Positions 32,702 to 43,240 of a stretch of 64,000 bases of DNA are shown here, piece after piece (the stretch's first letter is position 1; the number at the start of each line of letters is the position of its first letter). The translations under genes and the position numbers were made by a program. The DNA is from Viscum album (Eukaryota; Streptophyta; Magnoliopsida; Santalales; Viscaceae): contig OY728159.1 of assembly GCA_963277665.1 (NCBI GenBank), positions 1,015,825,343-1,015,889,342 of the forward strand, given 5' to 3'. A model generated the notes under the pieces. The model saw only the letters and a program-made list of their open reading frames with translations. It searched no databases and had not been told where the DNA came from.

Positions 32702-33128
32702 AATATTATATACATGAGTTGTAGTGTTAACGAGAGGCGCAAGAGTATTGTTGTCCATAAACTGGTTTAGACGGTCAAGTTAAATGACCCACCTAAGATG
32801 ATATTAATCCCATAAATCATCAAAGATATAATCTTTTAACGGTTGTTGTTGTTGTTGTTAGGGATATTGTTAATTAAAAACTAAATATTTTCACCAAATC
32901 TCAAACATTTATGTTTTTATGTTTCACTTTATCATGGTTCATGAATCAAAAAAATATTTATATATATTATTTTTTTTAAGCCTGTGGGCCGTCCCGTTAG
33001 TCCGCGGGTCCCGCATGGTAGGGTCGGACTTTTATTTTTTACGTCCCTATTATTTGTGGACCGGGTCGGACCGCACAATAAAATCCGCAACCCGCATGAT
33101 CGGGGCCGTTAACACCTCTACTCCCCAC

Positions 33129-34150
33129 CGTAAACCCCCCACCCCCACCCACCCCCTTCGCGAGCGCGCCACCCCATATGTGCACACACTAGGCGGGTGA
33201 CCCAACAAACGGGGCGATTAAAATCGAGCTCCGCCAGAAATTCGACGCCACAAGCCACGGACACCGCGGACGCTGCCGTCGCCCGCCTTGACGCCCTCCT
33301 GCACCGAAGCACGCCGCTCGACGCCACATTGTCATCGCCGCTCGACGCCACAGATGCTGCCACCATCCCTATCAATCTCCAGAGCCGAAGCCACACCGCC
33401 GTCGCCGCCTTCGCCGCCTTCGCCGCATGAAGCCACGGACGCTGCCCATCCCTTTTGCCCTCCAGCGCCAAGGCCAAGCGGCCGTCACCGCCCGAGGCCT
33501 GCAACGTTGCCACCCGCACGCGCCGACGCCATGACGACGTCGCCGCCGCCATCATGTCCAAAAACGCTCGACGTCTGAGTCAGAAACTACAGATCTGCAA
33601 CAGATCTCAGCACGGACCGTAAGCCGACGAGGGAGGATCGCCCGGCCGGAACTGAAACGATTGGGAAAATAGACCAAGAGCGCCTCCAGACGAAGACACG
33701 GGTGGCTGGAGGATAAAGCGAAGGCTTGAAAAACGGGAACGCCACCGTCGCCGTCGAGAAGGGTTTCTCAAAGAAACCCTAAAAGTCAGGGGAGTGCCGC
33801 GCTATCTTTCAAACTTGTTCTTCCATGTTGTTTTTGAATCGAATGAGCTCAAACTCATGGCTTGGGGATTCTGTTTAATTCGTCTTAAGTCAGGCTTCCT
33901 TCAGATTCAGGATCGGTAGCACATCTTAAATCTGAAATAGGTAACAAATTCTTTATCACAAATCTGGATCGACATTCGCGGACTTCGTTTTGGAACCCCC
34001 AAATCCATGGCGATGGGGCTTTGGTTGCGGGGGTTCCTATAAAAAATGACAAAAAAAGAAAAAACAGAGAGCACTAGGTAATGGAATTTTGCTAGAATTC
34101 TAGTGGAAATTGATCTTTGTACTGTTCCTATTGATACTGAAATTCTAATT
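33129..34150 (+). pseudogene. GC-rich leader of an unidentified coding relic
   Basis: A GC-rich stretch (33170-33560) rich in GCCGCC, GACGCC and CACGGAC, followed by sequence with GTCGCCGTCGAG and GGGTTTCTCAAAGAAACCCTAAAAG near 33740-33790. Several frames are open because of composition. No domain recognised. GC-rich 5' leaders of this type occur in plant L1-type LINEs and in ordinary genes. The hAT element separates it from whatever lay upstream. Confidence 0.35.
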
Positions 34151-35830
34151 ACTTTTGGATATCTGTTGGACCAGGTTGTCTTGGCTACTAAGGAGCACTC
34201 TAGTTCAATGGTGCTCAAACAGTCTGCAGCGATGGAGGGTAGTAAGAAGGGGGATCAACCTTCTGATGTATAGGGGACTGAAGTGCAGACGCTTGTCCAG
34301 AATGGGTGTCAGGCATAGACGCCCCCAAATACAACAGATGGCCCATCTAATGTTGAGTGCTAGCAGCAGGGGAGATCTACGGACGACATGCGTTTTTCTT
34401 GAGCTGACATTGTGAATTGGGGGCATGTAGAACCTAGTGACGATGATCAATCAACTTGTGCGGCTGATGCGCAAATGGGTGCTGATTTTAATTAGTGGAA
34501 GGAGCACAAAATGGTGTTTTTAGAGAGTCGCAAATTTAATGAAATGCTGTTTGCAGCCTCAACTTTGAGACATAAGCCAAAGGAGTTCTCTCCCTCAACC
34601 GTGCCTTCTCTACAACAGGGAAAGGTCTTGATTGTGGAGGCTTCTCCTGATATGAATCCAATGCTTAATTATAGCGCTCTCGTGGTGATCAAATGGCTGA
34701 CATCCTTGATTCAGGTGTTCCTCTTCGACAGAGAGCACTAAAATTGACATTTTTAAAGTTGGCGAATCTTCCAAGGAGAGTTCACCTTTATTCACCCCCT
34801 CACTTCAGAAATGGTGTCGGATTCAGATTGTTGATGCCCCTCTCACGTTGGACCAAACAGTTAACGGTAATGCCCCTGTGGGTGGGTCTATGCAGAAAGG
34901 GAGTCCTAAGCTACTGTTGCTTCTAGGGAAATGTTCTCCGAGGATGAGACTCTAGTGGCAAAGATATTAGGCGGGAGTACCATTTAGGCAGCCACTCCGA
35001 GGGAGGGGAGTGAATTGGGGCTTGATATTTCTAATCACTTGATGCTTTAGGGAACAGACCTTTGGCAGTGAGCAGTAAAAAAGATCTTCACAATGCCAGG
35101 GAACTTAGGCTTGGGCAAGCTTGCTTGGGATCTGCTTCTCAGGTAAGGACTCACGATTCTTTTGACCAGCTTGACCACAAAAATAGCTTTCACACTCAGG
35201 AGGAAACCATTATCGAGGCTAAGGAGGGATTACATCCTTTTGATATCGCCTCCCTGGAAGGGGACTCTTAGGACCAAACTTGGCAAAATGTGAAAGACAG
35301 GAGACAAGGACTGGGACTGGGGGGCTCGACAGCCTCACACAATATGATCTTTCACTCTTAGGATTCAGGTAGTTGGGCGGGTGATGACAGACATGCAGTC
35401 ATGGGTGGAGAGGATAAGGGCAACTTTAGCTTCCCCCACTTATCTGATACAATGAAAGTAGTTTATGATTTCTTTGGCAGAGTCAATTGAGGAATGTGAA
35501 GTAGCACGGATGAAAAACGCCAATGTCAAAACCCCCCTCCAGAGGAACTTGAGAGTGAGAGGTTGACTCAGGGTCTCAATGAGGCTATTATAGACTTGGT
35601 TTGATCCACATGTTGAGGTTATTTTGACTAAAATGGAATATGAACTTTTTTTGGGTATAAAGACTACCTTGCGGTCATGAAATTTATCTCTCAATATTGA
35701 AGATAATTTGCGATCTAATCTGAGACGGGATATTCAAAAGATGACATAGAAATATAGGGTCAGATCCATTCTCAAGGGCGATTTTAGTATGCCCTCAGAT
35801 GAAGATCATGAGCTTTGATAGAACAGGTTG
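34151..35830 (+). pseudogene. Decayed coding relic, possibly LINE ORF1
   Basis: Broken plus-strand frames give long amino-acid stretches with protein-like composition. Examples are KEHKMVFLESRKFNEMLFAA with PKEFSPSTVPSLQQGKVLIVEASPDMNPMLNYSALVV (34502-34680), EMFSEDETLVAKILGGSTI (about 34930) and THDSFDQLDHKNSFHTQEE (about 35150). Frameshifts and stops occur every 50-250 bases. I do not recognise a domain. No zinc knuckle, endonuclease or RT is visible. A LINE ORF1 or a dead host gene are both possible. Confidence 0.4.
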
Positions 35831-36195
35831 CGGCAGAGAGGCTATCCTCCCTATGATAGAGGCAATCCTAGGCATATATGTTTTAGAGGAAAAACCAAGA
35901 AATTATAACATGTTTTCTGTTTGTCTGATGAGGGCAATTTCTGCTTTTCCGACCCCATCCCCATTTCTCTTGTTTATCTTTTCTTTAATAAAAACGGGGT
36001 GACCCTCATCTTTTCTTTATATTTATATAACTATTTGTATATAAATAATGTATTTAATATATATCATACATACATATATATATATATATAATAAAAATAA
36101 TTACATAATATATATATATAATATTTATATGAATTTGTATAATGTTTATATGCGATGAATTTATATAAATGTATATATTTATTAAATACACATTT
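35831..36195. other. AT-rich tail with TA repeats
   Basis: The coding-like signal fades after about 35900. AATAAAAACGGGGTGACC near 35988 could be the 3' tail of the relic. 36060-36160 holds (TA)n and ATATTTATA microsatellite sequence. No gene. Confidence 0.5.
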
Positions 36196-36946
36196 ATATG
36201 CTAATTGTGGGGGATGGCATCGCATTCTCTTGGATGCGCGAACCCCTCCCCTAGAGTTTCCTTCTACCCACCTCAAGACAACGATCTGGTTCTCCTCCAC
36301 TCCCTCTCGTCGCTTCGGCGTTTGCGGGTTGAACGTCGTCAGAGCTTCTAAGGATGTGTCTCAATGGATCTTGGATCTTGGGTGTTACTTTTTGATTCGC
36401 ATCTTCATCTGAGATCGCTTGCTCGTCGACTTAGGGCTTATTCCTCCATTGTTGCTAGTCTTGTCCCGAGTCTCCTATTATTGTTCTCGCGATGATGGTG
36501 GCGGCGGCGCCGTTGGTTCACGATCAATCTTGGTGGTGTGCAAGGCCTCCCACTCTTCAGATCCAGTTTCATCCAAATCTAGGCACCATTGTCGCATCTG
36601 TTGTTGTTGAGAGTTCCAGGGAGGAGGAAGCCCGGTGGTCGGACGACATGAGGTCGTGTGGGAGTTGGGCTTCGGAGTTTGGCACGAAGAGGCGAGCGCT
36701 TGCAGAGCTACGATGGGAGATCATGGTGGCAGTTGGGTGCAGTTTTGGATTTGAGTTTGCAGTCATCAACGATGACGTTCTGGAGTCCATTGGGTGTCGT
36801 CGGTTTCAAACGCGGTTTAGGGGAATCTGATTTGCATTTGTTTTGATCTTGGTTTTCTTTCAAGTGTAGTTCAATTGTGATCCACACTGCATTTTGGGAT
36901 TGTTGGTTTATTGGGGTGCGTCTATCTTCGCGAGCACTAGACTTTG
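36196..36946 (+). other. Unassigned sequence split by copia insertion (left part)
   Basis: More GC-balanced than its surroundings. Contains ATGGCATCGCATTCTC at 36214 and a GATGGTGGCGGCGGCGCCG stretch near 36490, with short open frames in several registers. It ends with CTTTG, the target duplication of the copia element. Its continuation is at 40470. It could be the internal region of another copia element or part of a decayed gene. Confidence 0.35.
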
Positions 36947-37974
36947 TGTGAAATGTGGTTCTCAAATATTAAAATAGCAATTTTATTGCCATGCAAAAAT
37001 ATGTTTGTTTCTTTTATTATTTTGCATTCCTGTGATGAACTTTTGAATTATGACCCATTTGTTGTGCGGGGCTTCTTATTTGGATGGGCTGCTTTGACTT
37101 CTGTTCCGTAGGCGTTTCGGGTGGCATGGATCACTGACCCGCTTTACCTTGCCGTCCGTGCATCTCTGGCCATCCGCGTGTCCCGGGCTTTGCGGGATTT
37201 ATTTGAACCGCCGCTGCTTTGTGTTTTTTTTGTTCGCTGGGTTGCTGCCGCGTGGACCTCGTCTGTTACGCCTGTCAGTGGCGTCGCTTCGTTCCTTCCG
37301 CCACCATTATTATGCGGCGCGTTTTGGTTTTCTGAGAAGTGGTTTGTCGTCTTTAGCTTCCTCTCTCGAGAGCTCCGTGAGAAGTAGTATCGTTTGTTGG
37401 TTCAGTGACCCGCTGCCTGTACGCCGCCATCTTGATGACAGTTTCAGCGTTTTTTTCGGTGGAGACTCCTTTAGAGAACCGGGAAGGCAACCATGGCAGA
37501 GATTTGTGCATTTTGGCGCTTATGTATTTGTGAGCCCGTTCTTTATCTTCTTGTTTGATCTTTGCATTGTATGTTCATGTTTTCTCTTTGAGTATGTTTC
37601 AAGTCGGGGATGCGTGCGTGAGTTCGTCCAGTTCGGAAGAGAACTTTGCTAACTCCGAGCTAGGGTTCATCACTGGCTCTTGGGGCAGAGAGGTCTTCGT
37701 TTTCGGATAGTTTTCATGGTCCGCGTACGTGGTCTGTCTTTGCTGCTTCTCTGTTTGTATTTGCTCTGTTTTCGTTTTGCATAATAATATAGAAACTGTG
37801 GTGGTGTTCTTGCCGTGGAGTAGGACCATAAGGTCCGAACCACGTAAATCTTGTTGTCCATTTTACTTTCTTGCAAGTTTCGTTTTCTGTTTTCTGACTT
37901 TGTTGATAATATGTTTTATACTCGGCTGTGTCTATTTTGAGTATATCTCTGTATACTGTAAAAATTCCGCAACA
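36947..37974 (+). mobile_element. 5' LTR of gag-only copia element
   Basis: Begins TGTGAAATGTGG and ends CCGCAACA, followed by the primer site. It pairs with 39437-40464. Open frames inside it are not genes: the same frames recur in the 3' LTR. Confidence 0.95.
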
Positions 37975-37976
37975 AG

Positions 37977-37989
37977 TGGTATCAGAGCC
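37977..37989 (+). other. Primer binding site of gag-only copia element
   Basis: TGGTATCAGAGCC, a perfect match to the initiator-Met-tRNA primer site, two bases after the LTR. Confidence 0.93.
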
Positions 37990-38009
37990 TGTTACTCGTT
38001 TTATTTACA

Positions 38010-38852
38010 ATGTCTGTCAAGTTTGAAATTGATAAATTTGACGGAGAAAATGATTTTAATTTGTGAAGAGTTAAAATGCGTGTTTTACATGTTCATAATG
38101 GTCTTGCTGATGCTTTGCACGATAATAAGAAACCTGTTGTGACTGTCACTGCCGATGGTCAGTCCACCACTACCTTTGTCGATGTTGATCCTGGTATACT
38201 GGAAAAGGCTCACTGCACTCTACTGTTAACTTTGGGTGATAAGGTGCTGCGTGAAGTAGCACATGAAACTACTGCTAAATCGATTTGGGTTAAACTCGAG
38301 CATTTGTATATGACTAAATCCTTGCTTGGGTGTCTGTATAAAAAAAATGCATTTATACAATTTTAAAATGTCGCCTGGTTCTTCTGTGCACCTTCATAAA
38401 GACGAGTTTAATAAAATTCTGTTAGATTTAGCAAACATAGACATTGAAGTTAAGGATGAGGACCAAGCTTTAATTTTGTTAACCTCTCTTGATGATTCTT
38501 TTAATTCATTAAGAGATTCTATGATGTATGGTCGGGATTCCATTACGTTGGAAGAGGTTAAGTCTGCTGTCCTGTCTCGTGATCTTCAAACGCATAGTTT
38601 GAAAGAAGAGTTGGGTTCTGTTAAGAGTGAACCTCAGATGTTATATACCAAAGCTCCTGTGCAAAATAAAGGTAGGAAGGATAAGAATCGGTTTAAAGGA
38701 TTTCGGTGTTTTGAGTGCGGTAATATCGGCCACATTAAACGTTACTGTCCTAATCTGAAAGGAAAAGATGGTATGACCCAGTCTCATGTGGTATGTCCTG
38801 ATTATGAGTCTGCAGAAGTTCTTTATTCTTGCAGCCCCTTCGTTAGAACTTG
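38010..38852 (+). pseudogene. Ty1/copia gag (Tork/Tnt1-like)
   Basis: ATG at 38010 begins MSVKFEIDKFDGENDFNL, the usual copia gag N-terminus. The next codon is TGA (38064) where relatives have Trp. The frame continues RVKMRVLHVHNGLADAL. An A-run near 38340 shifts the frame, after which it reads LYKKMHLYNFKMSPG, DEDQALILLTSLDDSF and DSITLEEVKSAV, and ends with a good CCHC knuckle CFECGNIGHIKRYC at about 38708-38750. With one stop and one frameshift repaired it would be near full length. It packages element RNA. Related to the gag at 41792-42600. Confidence 0.92.
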
Positions 38853-39421
38853 ACATAGGTTCTGTGTAGTTTTTTCTTGCGTTCCTAGGACTGGCTCCAC
38901 TTGTCATTGTGGAGGAATCACGGTTAAGAAAAAGGTTTTCTGTGGGCTGGTCTAAGCCGTTCGGGCTTAGGTGGAGAAGTTGTTCTCCTGACGATTTTTT
39001 GTTCTGTGATTACTGTGTTTAGTTTTCTACTATTTTGATTAATGACACATTGTTTTTTTAAGCTTTGTTTCGATTTCATGTTTTTCATTGCATTTTACCC
39101 CGGGAAAGGTTGTTTGATTTTCAGGTTGTCGGTGCATATGAGACCAACTATTCTGGGTTGAATCAAAGGTAAATGTTGGGTAAGTTTGTTGAATTTTGGT
39201 TGCTTAGTTTAAATTTTTGAGCATGTTTAATATGTTTAACATTAGAAATGTAGTGTGGGTAGGACATGTGTCACTACCGGCACATGCTAGGTGATGTTTA
39301 TACTGGGTGAACATTTGTAGACTTAGGTTTCTCTGTTTTAGAGAATCTGCCCACACTAGTGATAGGTTTTATTGGTAGATTAGTTGTTTGCAAGAACACC
39401 ATCAGCATAGTTTTTAATATT
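38853..39421. other. Non-coding 3' interior of gag-only copia element
   Basis: About 570 bases between gag and polypurine tract with no reading frame of note. In complete relatives this place holds the whole pol region. Confidence 0.75.
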
Positions 39422-39434
39422 GAAAAGGTGGTGA
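39422..39434 (+). other. Polypurine tract of gag-only copia element
   Basis: GAAAAGGTGGTGA lies just before the 3' LTR start at 39437. Confidence 0.75.
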
Positions 39435-39436
39435 TT

Positions 39437-40464
39437 TGTGAAATGTGGTTTTCAAATATTAAAATAGCAATTTTATTGCCATGCAAAAATCTGTTTGTTT
39501 CTTTTATTATTTTTCATCCCTGTGATGGACTTTTGAATTATGGCCCATTTGTTGTGTGGGGCTTCTTATTTGGATGGGCTGCTTTGACTTCTGTTCCGTG
39601 GGCGTTTGGGGTGGCCTGGATCGCTGGCCCGCTTTACCCCGCCGCCCGTGCGTCTCTGGTCGTCCGCGTGTCCTGGGCTTTGCGGGATTTGTTTGAACCG
39701 CTGCTGCTTCGTGTTTTTTGTGTTCGCTGGGTTGCTGCCGCGTGGACCTCGTCTGTTACGCCTGTCATTGGCGTCGCTTCGTTCCTTCCGCCACCATTAT
39801 TATGCGGCGCATTTTGGTTTTCTGAGAAGTGGTTCGTCGTCTTCAACTTCCTACCTCGAGAGCTCTGTGAGAAGTAGTATCGTTTGTTGGTTCGGTGACC
39901 CGCTGCCTGTACGCCGCCATCTTGACGACAGTTCCGGTGTTTTTTCTGGTGGAGACTCCTTCAGAGAACCGGGAAGGCAACCATGACAGAGATTTGTGCA
40001 TTTTAGCGCTTATATATTTGTGAGCCCGTTCTTTATTTTCTTGATTGATCTTTGCGTTGTATGTTCCTGTTTTCTCTTTGAGTCTGTTTCAAGTCAGGGA
40101 TGCGTGCGTGAGTCCATCCAGTTCAAAAGAGAACTTTGCTAACTCCGAGCCAGGGTTCATCACTGGCTCTTGGGGCGGAGAGGTCTTCATTCTCGGATAG
40201 TTTTCATGGTCCGTGTGCGTGGTCTGTCTTTGCTGCTTCTCTGTTTGTATTTGCTCTGTTTTCGTTTTGCATAATAATATAGAAATTGTGGTGGTGTTCT
40301 TGCTGTGGAGTAGGACCATAAGGTCCGAACCACATAAATCTTTTTGTCCATTTCACTTTCCTGTAAGTTTCGTTTTCTGTTTTCTGACTTTGTTGATAAT
40401 ACGTTTTATACTCGGCTGTGTTTATTTTGAGTTTATCTCTGTATTCTGTAAAAATTCCGCAACA
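39437..40464 (+). mobile_element. 3' LTR of gag-only copia element
   Basis: Same start (TGTGAAATGTGG), same end (CCGCAACA) and same 1028 bp length as the 5' LTR, with scattered substitutions. Followed by the CTTTG target duplication. Confidence 0.95.
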
Positions 40465-40469
40465 CTTTG

Positions 40470-40822
40470 TTTTATTGCATTTGGTAGACGATGTTTCTTT
40501 TTGCAGGTGTCGCTGGGTGGGCGGTCTCGATAGAGGGATGAGTGTGATGACATCCATCATTCAGTTATCTTTCATCATTTTTGGATGGATGAATTAACAC
40601 ATTTCCATTGGCTTTTTCATAGTGTGTTTAGTCTGGTTTTGCGTTGCATTAGGATGTTATTGTAGCAAGTTCCTCGCATGCTTTGTCGGGTGGACGACTT
40701 AAAAGAGAAAAAGGTGTGCCGACACCTTTCATTCGACCCTCCCCACATGTTAGTGTGGGATGGAGGGGTGCTCTACCGCGTTGTGTTGAACCAGCACGAC
40801 ACAACTTCTTGGTGGGGGGAAT
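40470..40822 (+). other. Unassigned sequence split by copia insertion (right part)
   Basis: Continuation of 36196-36946. It includes TTTCTTTTTGCAGGTGTCG (40491), which looks like a splice acceptor, and it ends in GGTGGGGGGAATTGATGACC, a polypurine-like tract right before an LTR. The latter suggests that this is the 3' interior of an older LTR element. Confidence 0.4.
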
Positions 40823-41518
40823 TGATGACCCCCTAGGGTTGGCAGATTCACGCAGATCTGTAGAAACCTTTTCGTTTTCCTTCGCCGTTGAGTTCGGGCA
40901 CCTCACTCTGGTATTGGATACATTTGTTGTAGGAGTCTTTGACCCTTCACGTGGTTCAGATCAGTTGTGCATACCGACTCTCGTGCATACTGCTAGTGTG
41001 CCGTTCAAGGTGGAGTTATCGTCAGCTTCCTTGTGAAGATGTGTGTCCAAGCTCAAGATCCAAAGTACTCCAGTCTAAACTAGGTGAGCGCTTGTTTCGG
41101 CGTGCTTCAACAGCATAACAACGACTTCACCTTTCCTGAAGTGTCAAGAGAACTGGATAGTCGAACCTCCGCATCCCGCACTATGAGTTTCCTTTTCTTT
41201 ACTGTGTTTCTCAGATTGTTGGCTTTAGGTTCATGAAGTTTTTACTGTCGTCTACTCTGTCATTTTTGTTGAATCTTGTAACCCTTATTCTGTTTCTTTC
41301 AAGCATTAACAGAATGTGTGTGTTGGTTGGTGTTCTTGTCGTGCCCGTAGGTCCTCATGGGACCGAAGCACATAAATCCTGGTGTTCATTGCTCTTTGTT
41401 TTAATTTCTTGCATTGTGGTTATTGTTTGTAATCGTTGTATTCCGCTGGCATTAAATCAATCAGTCTTGTTTTTGGTTCAGTGTTCTGCTACTGTCCATT
41501 ACACCCTACTCTTTCACA
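40823..41518 (+). mobile_element. 5' LTR of decayed copia element
   Basis: Begins TGATGACCCCCTA and ends CTTTCACA. It pairs with 46230-46933; shared landmarks are GACCCTTC-CGTGG-TCAGATCAGTTGTGC and TTCACCTTTCCTGAAGTGTC. Start inferred by comparison of both copies. Confidence 0.85.
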
Positions 41519-41520
41519 TG

Positions 41521-41533
41521 TGGTATCAGAGCC
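41521..41533 (+). other. Primer binding site of decayed copia element
   Basis: TGGTATCAGAGCC, a perfect initiator-Met-tRNA site two bases beyond the LTR. Confidence 0.92.
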
Positions 41534-41791
41534 ATCTTGATTTTCTTTTGCCCTGAATTTACGATTCCTGTCTCTGTTTTACAGTTTTGTTTTTGGTTTA
41601 TTTCCGCACTGCAAACTCACTCTTAAATTTCCATTGTTTTATCAATTGTAAAAGCCATTATCCAGTCTTTGTTTTTATGCATTTCATATCCCTTCAAAAA
41701 AACATCGTTTACCCAAGGGATTGGTTGTTGGGGGCTTACACATAGCGTTGTCTGCAAGAACGTGACATATACTCTATGGGTAAACATGTCC

Positions 41792-42600
41792 ATGATGAGA
41801 TATGAAATCGAGAAATTCGATGGTGACAATGATTTTAATTTATGGTGAATTAAGATTAGAGACCTGATTGTACAACATGACCTAATTGATGCCCTCTATG
41901 GGCCTAAAAACCAATTATTACTGTAAATGAGACTGAGTAGACCACTACTGAATACATAGATGTACCCCCTGATGTGTTAGTTAAAGCACATAGCTCTTTA
42001 TTATTGTCTTTATGAGATAAAGTTCCAAGAGAGGTTGCATTTGAATCAAATGCTGCTAGTATTTCGCTTAAGCTTGAGAAATTGTATATGAATGCTTCAC
42101 TAGTTGGTAGGCTTTATAAAAAACATCGCATGTTCATATTTAAAATGAAACATGGTAGTTCTATTAAATCCCATTTGGATGAATTTAACAAAGTAATGTT
42201 AGATCTTGCCAACATCAATGTAACTGTCAATGATGAGGATCAAGCAATGATCCTTTTAATCTACATTGATAATAATTACAGTTCTTTAGTCAAAACCATG
42301 ATGTATGACCGAGACTCACTAACCCTTGAAGAGGTTAAGTCATCCCTTATTTCCAAAGAACAACACTCCAAATCGAGAATTAAAGGTGAGACAGAGAGCT
42401 TATTCACTAGGGATAAACCTCAAACAAAAGGTTAAAAGAAGCATTTTTCTAAGTAAAAAGACAAGAACAATAAACACCCTAAACCTAAAAATGACTCCAG
42501 GGAAAGAAAAGTCACTTGTTTCCATTATGGAAACCAGGACATACTAAGCCCGAATGTAGGAATCTCAAACGTGAGTTAGAATCCAAACAACCCACTAACC
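41792..42600 (+). pseudogene. Gag of decayed copia element
   Basis: The start ATG at 41792 gives MRYEIEKFDGDNDFNLW then a stop. Frames shift until 42082-42435, which reads LYKKHRMFIFKMKHGSS, LDEFNKVMLDLANINV, DEDQAMILL and DSLTLEEVKSSL. The zinc knuckle near 42510-42560 is degraded (CFHYGNQ---...EC), with two of the four metal ligands changed. Sequence order is the same as in the gag-only element. It is non-functional. Confidence 0.85.
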
Positions 42601-42669
42601 AGTCCCTTCTGGTTGACTTAGGATATAACACTGTTAAAGTCTTAAATGTGTCCAACCATACACTCAATA

Positions 42670-43240
42670 AAGAGTGAGTCTTCGACTTAGGTTGTTCCTT
42701 TCACATGTGTCCTTTTAGAGAGTCCTTTCCAGAATTGGTTGAAAGGGTAGAGAGAGATGTCCTCTTAGACAATAATAAGAGATGCAAGGTTGATGGAAGA
42801 TGTTCTATTTTAATAGAACTAGATGATCATTCTATCATAACTTTACTTGAAGTAAGGTGGGTTCCCAACCTTCATAGAAATTTTATCTCCTTAGGGGTCT
42901 TAGATCAAAAGGGGTTTACCTTTAGATCTGAAACAGGTTGTCTTAAGATTTCTAAAGGATCCAGAACCATCATAAAGTGATCTCTTACCAACGGGCTATA
43001 TGTATTGAATGGAGAGACCCATTCAAGGGAATTGGGTAGTGTTTGCAACACCAACACCAACAACACTATTCTATGACATAGTAGAATGGGGCATGTTAGC
43101 TCCAAGGGCTTAGAGGAACTCAACAAGAAAGGGCTGTTGAGTGACATCACACCTACTAATCTTCCATTTTGTGATGATTTTGTGATGGGTAAATCTAAGA
43201 GGGTCACCTTCAATAGGTCCTTTTTAAAGCTACCAACCCC
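42670..43240 (+). pseudogene. Protease and pre-integrase zinc finger of decayed copia element
   Basis: VFDLGCSFHMCP (about 42680-42715) is the copia protease active-site block, where the usual D-S-G is now D-L-G. It is followed by VDGRCSI, LLEVRWVPNLHRNFISLGVLDQKGFTF, and NGLYVLNGETHSRELGS. The GAG_pre-integrase finger reads HSRMGHVSSKGLEELNKKGLL then FCDDFVMGKSKRVTF: the second Cys of the C-x-x-C pair is lost. In-frame stops occur, e.g. near 42978. Confidence 0.85.

Larger units (their letters stand above)
30688..33120. mobile_element. Non-autonomous hAT element, 2433 bp
   Basis: Flanked by perfect 8 bp target duplications CTCCCCAC (30680-30687 and 33121-33128). The ends are imperfect inverted repeats: left TAGACATGTCAAAAAATCC and right (minus strand) TAGAGGTGTTAACGGCCCC, typical hAT-type TAGRGGTG ends. 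GC-rich subterminal segments with CCGCGGGTCC and GACCCGC motifs occur at 30710-30880 and 32980-33110. The AT-rich interior has no transposase, only repeats. Confidence 0.9.
36947..40464 (+). mobile_element. Complete non-autonomous Ty1/copia element (gag only), 3518 bp
   Basis: LTRs of identical length (1028 bp; 36947-37974 and 39437-40464) flank a 1462 bp interior with primer site, gag and polypurine tract. The element is bounded by perfect 5 bp target duplications CTTTG (36942-36946 and 40465-40469). No protease, integrase, RT or RNase H exists. The LTRs differ at about 24 sites in the first ~350 bases, mostly transitions, so the insertion is not recent. Its gag and LTR tail resemble those of the full-length element at 40823-46933, a plausible helper family. 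Confidence 0.95.

Noticed and set aside
33118..33578. Ala/Arg-rich frames on both strands, up to 147 codons
   Set aside because: GC-rich composition leaves many frames open. No domain or conserved start supports a gene.
37121..38142. Membrane-protein-like frames (Phe/Leu/Val-rich) in 37121-38142
   Set aside because: They lie inside the copia LTR and recur at 39359-40533 in the other LTR, with differing stops.
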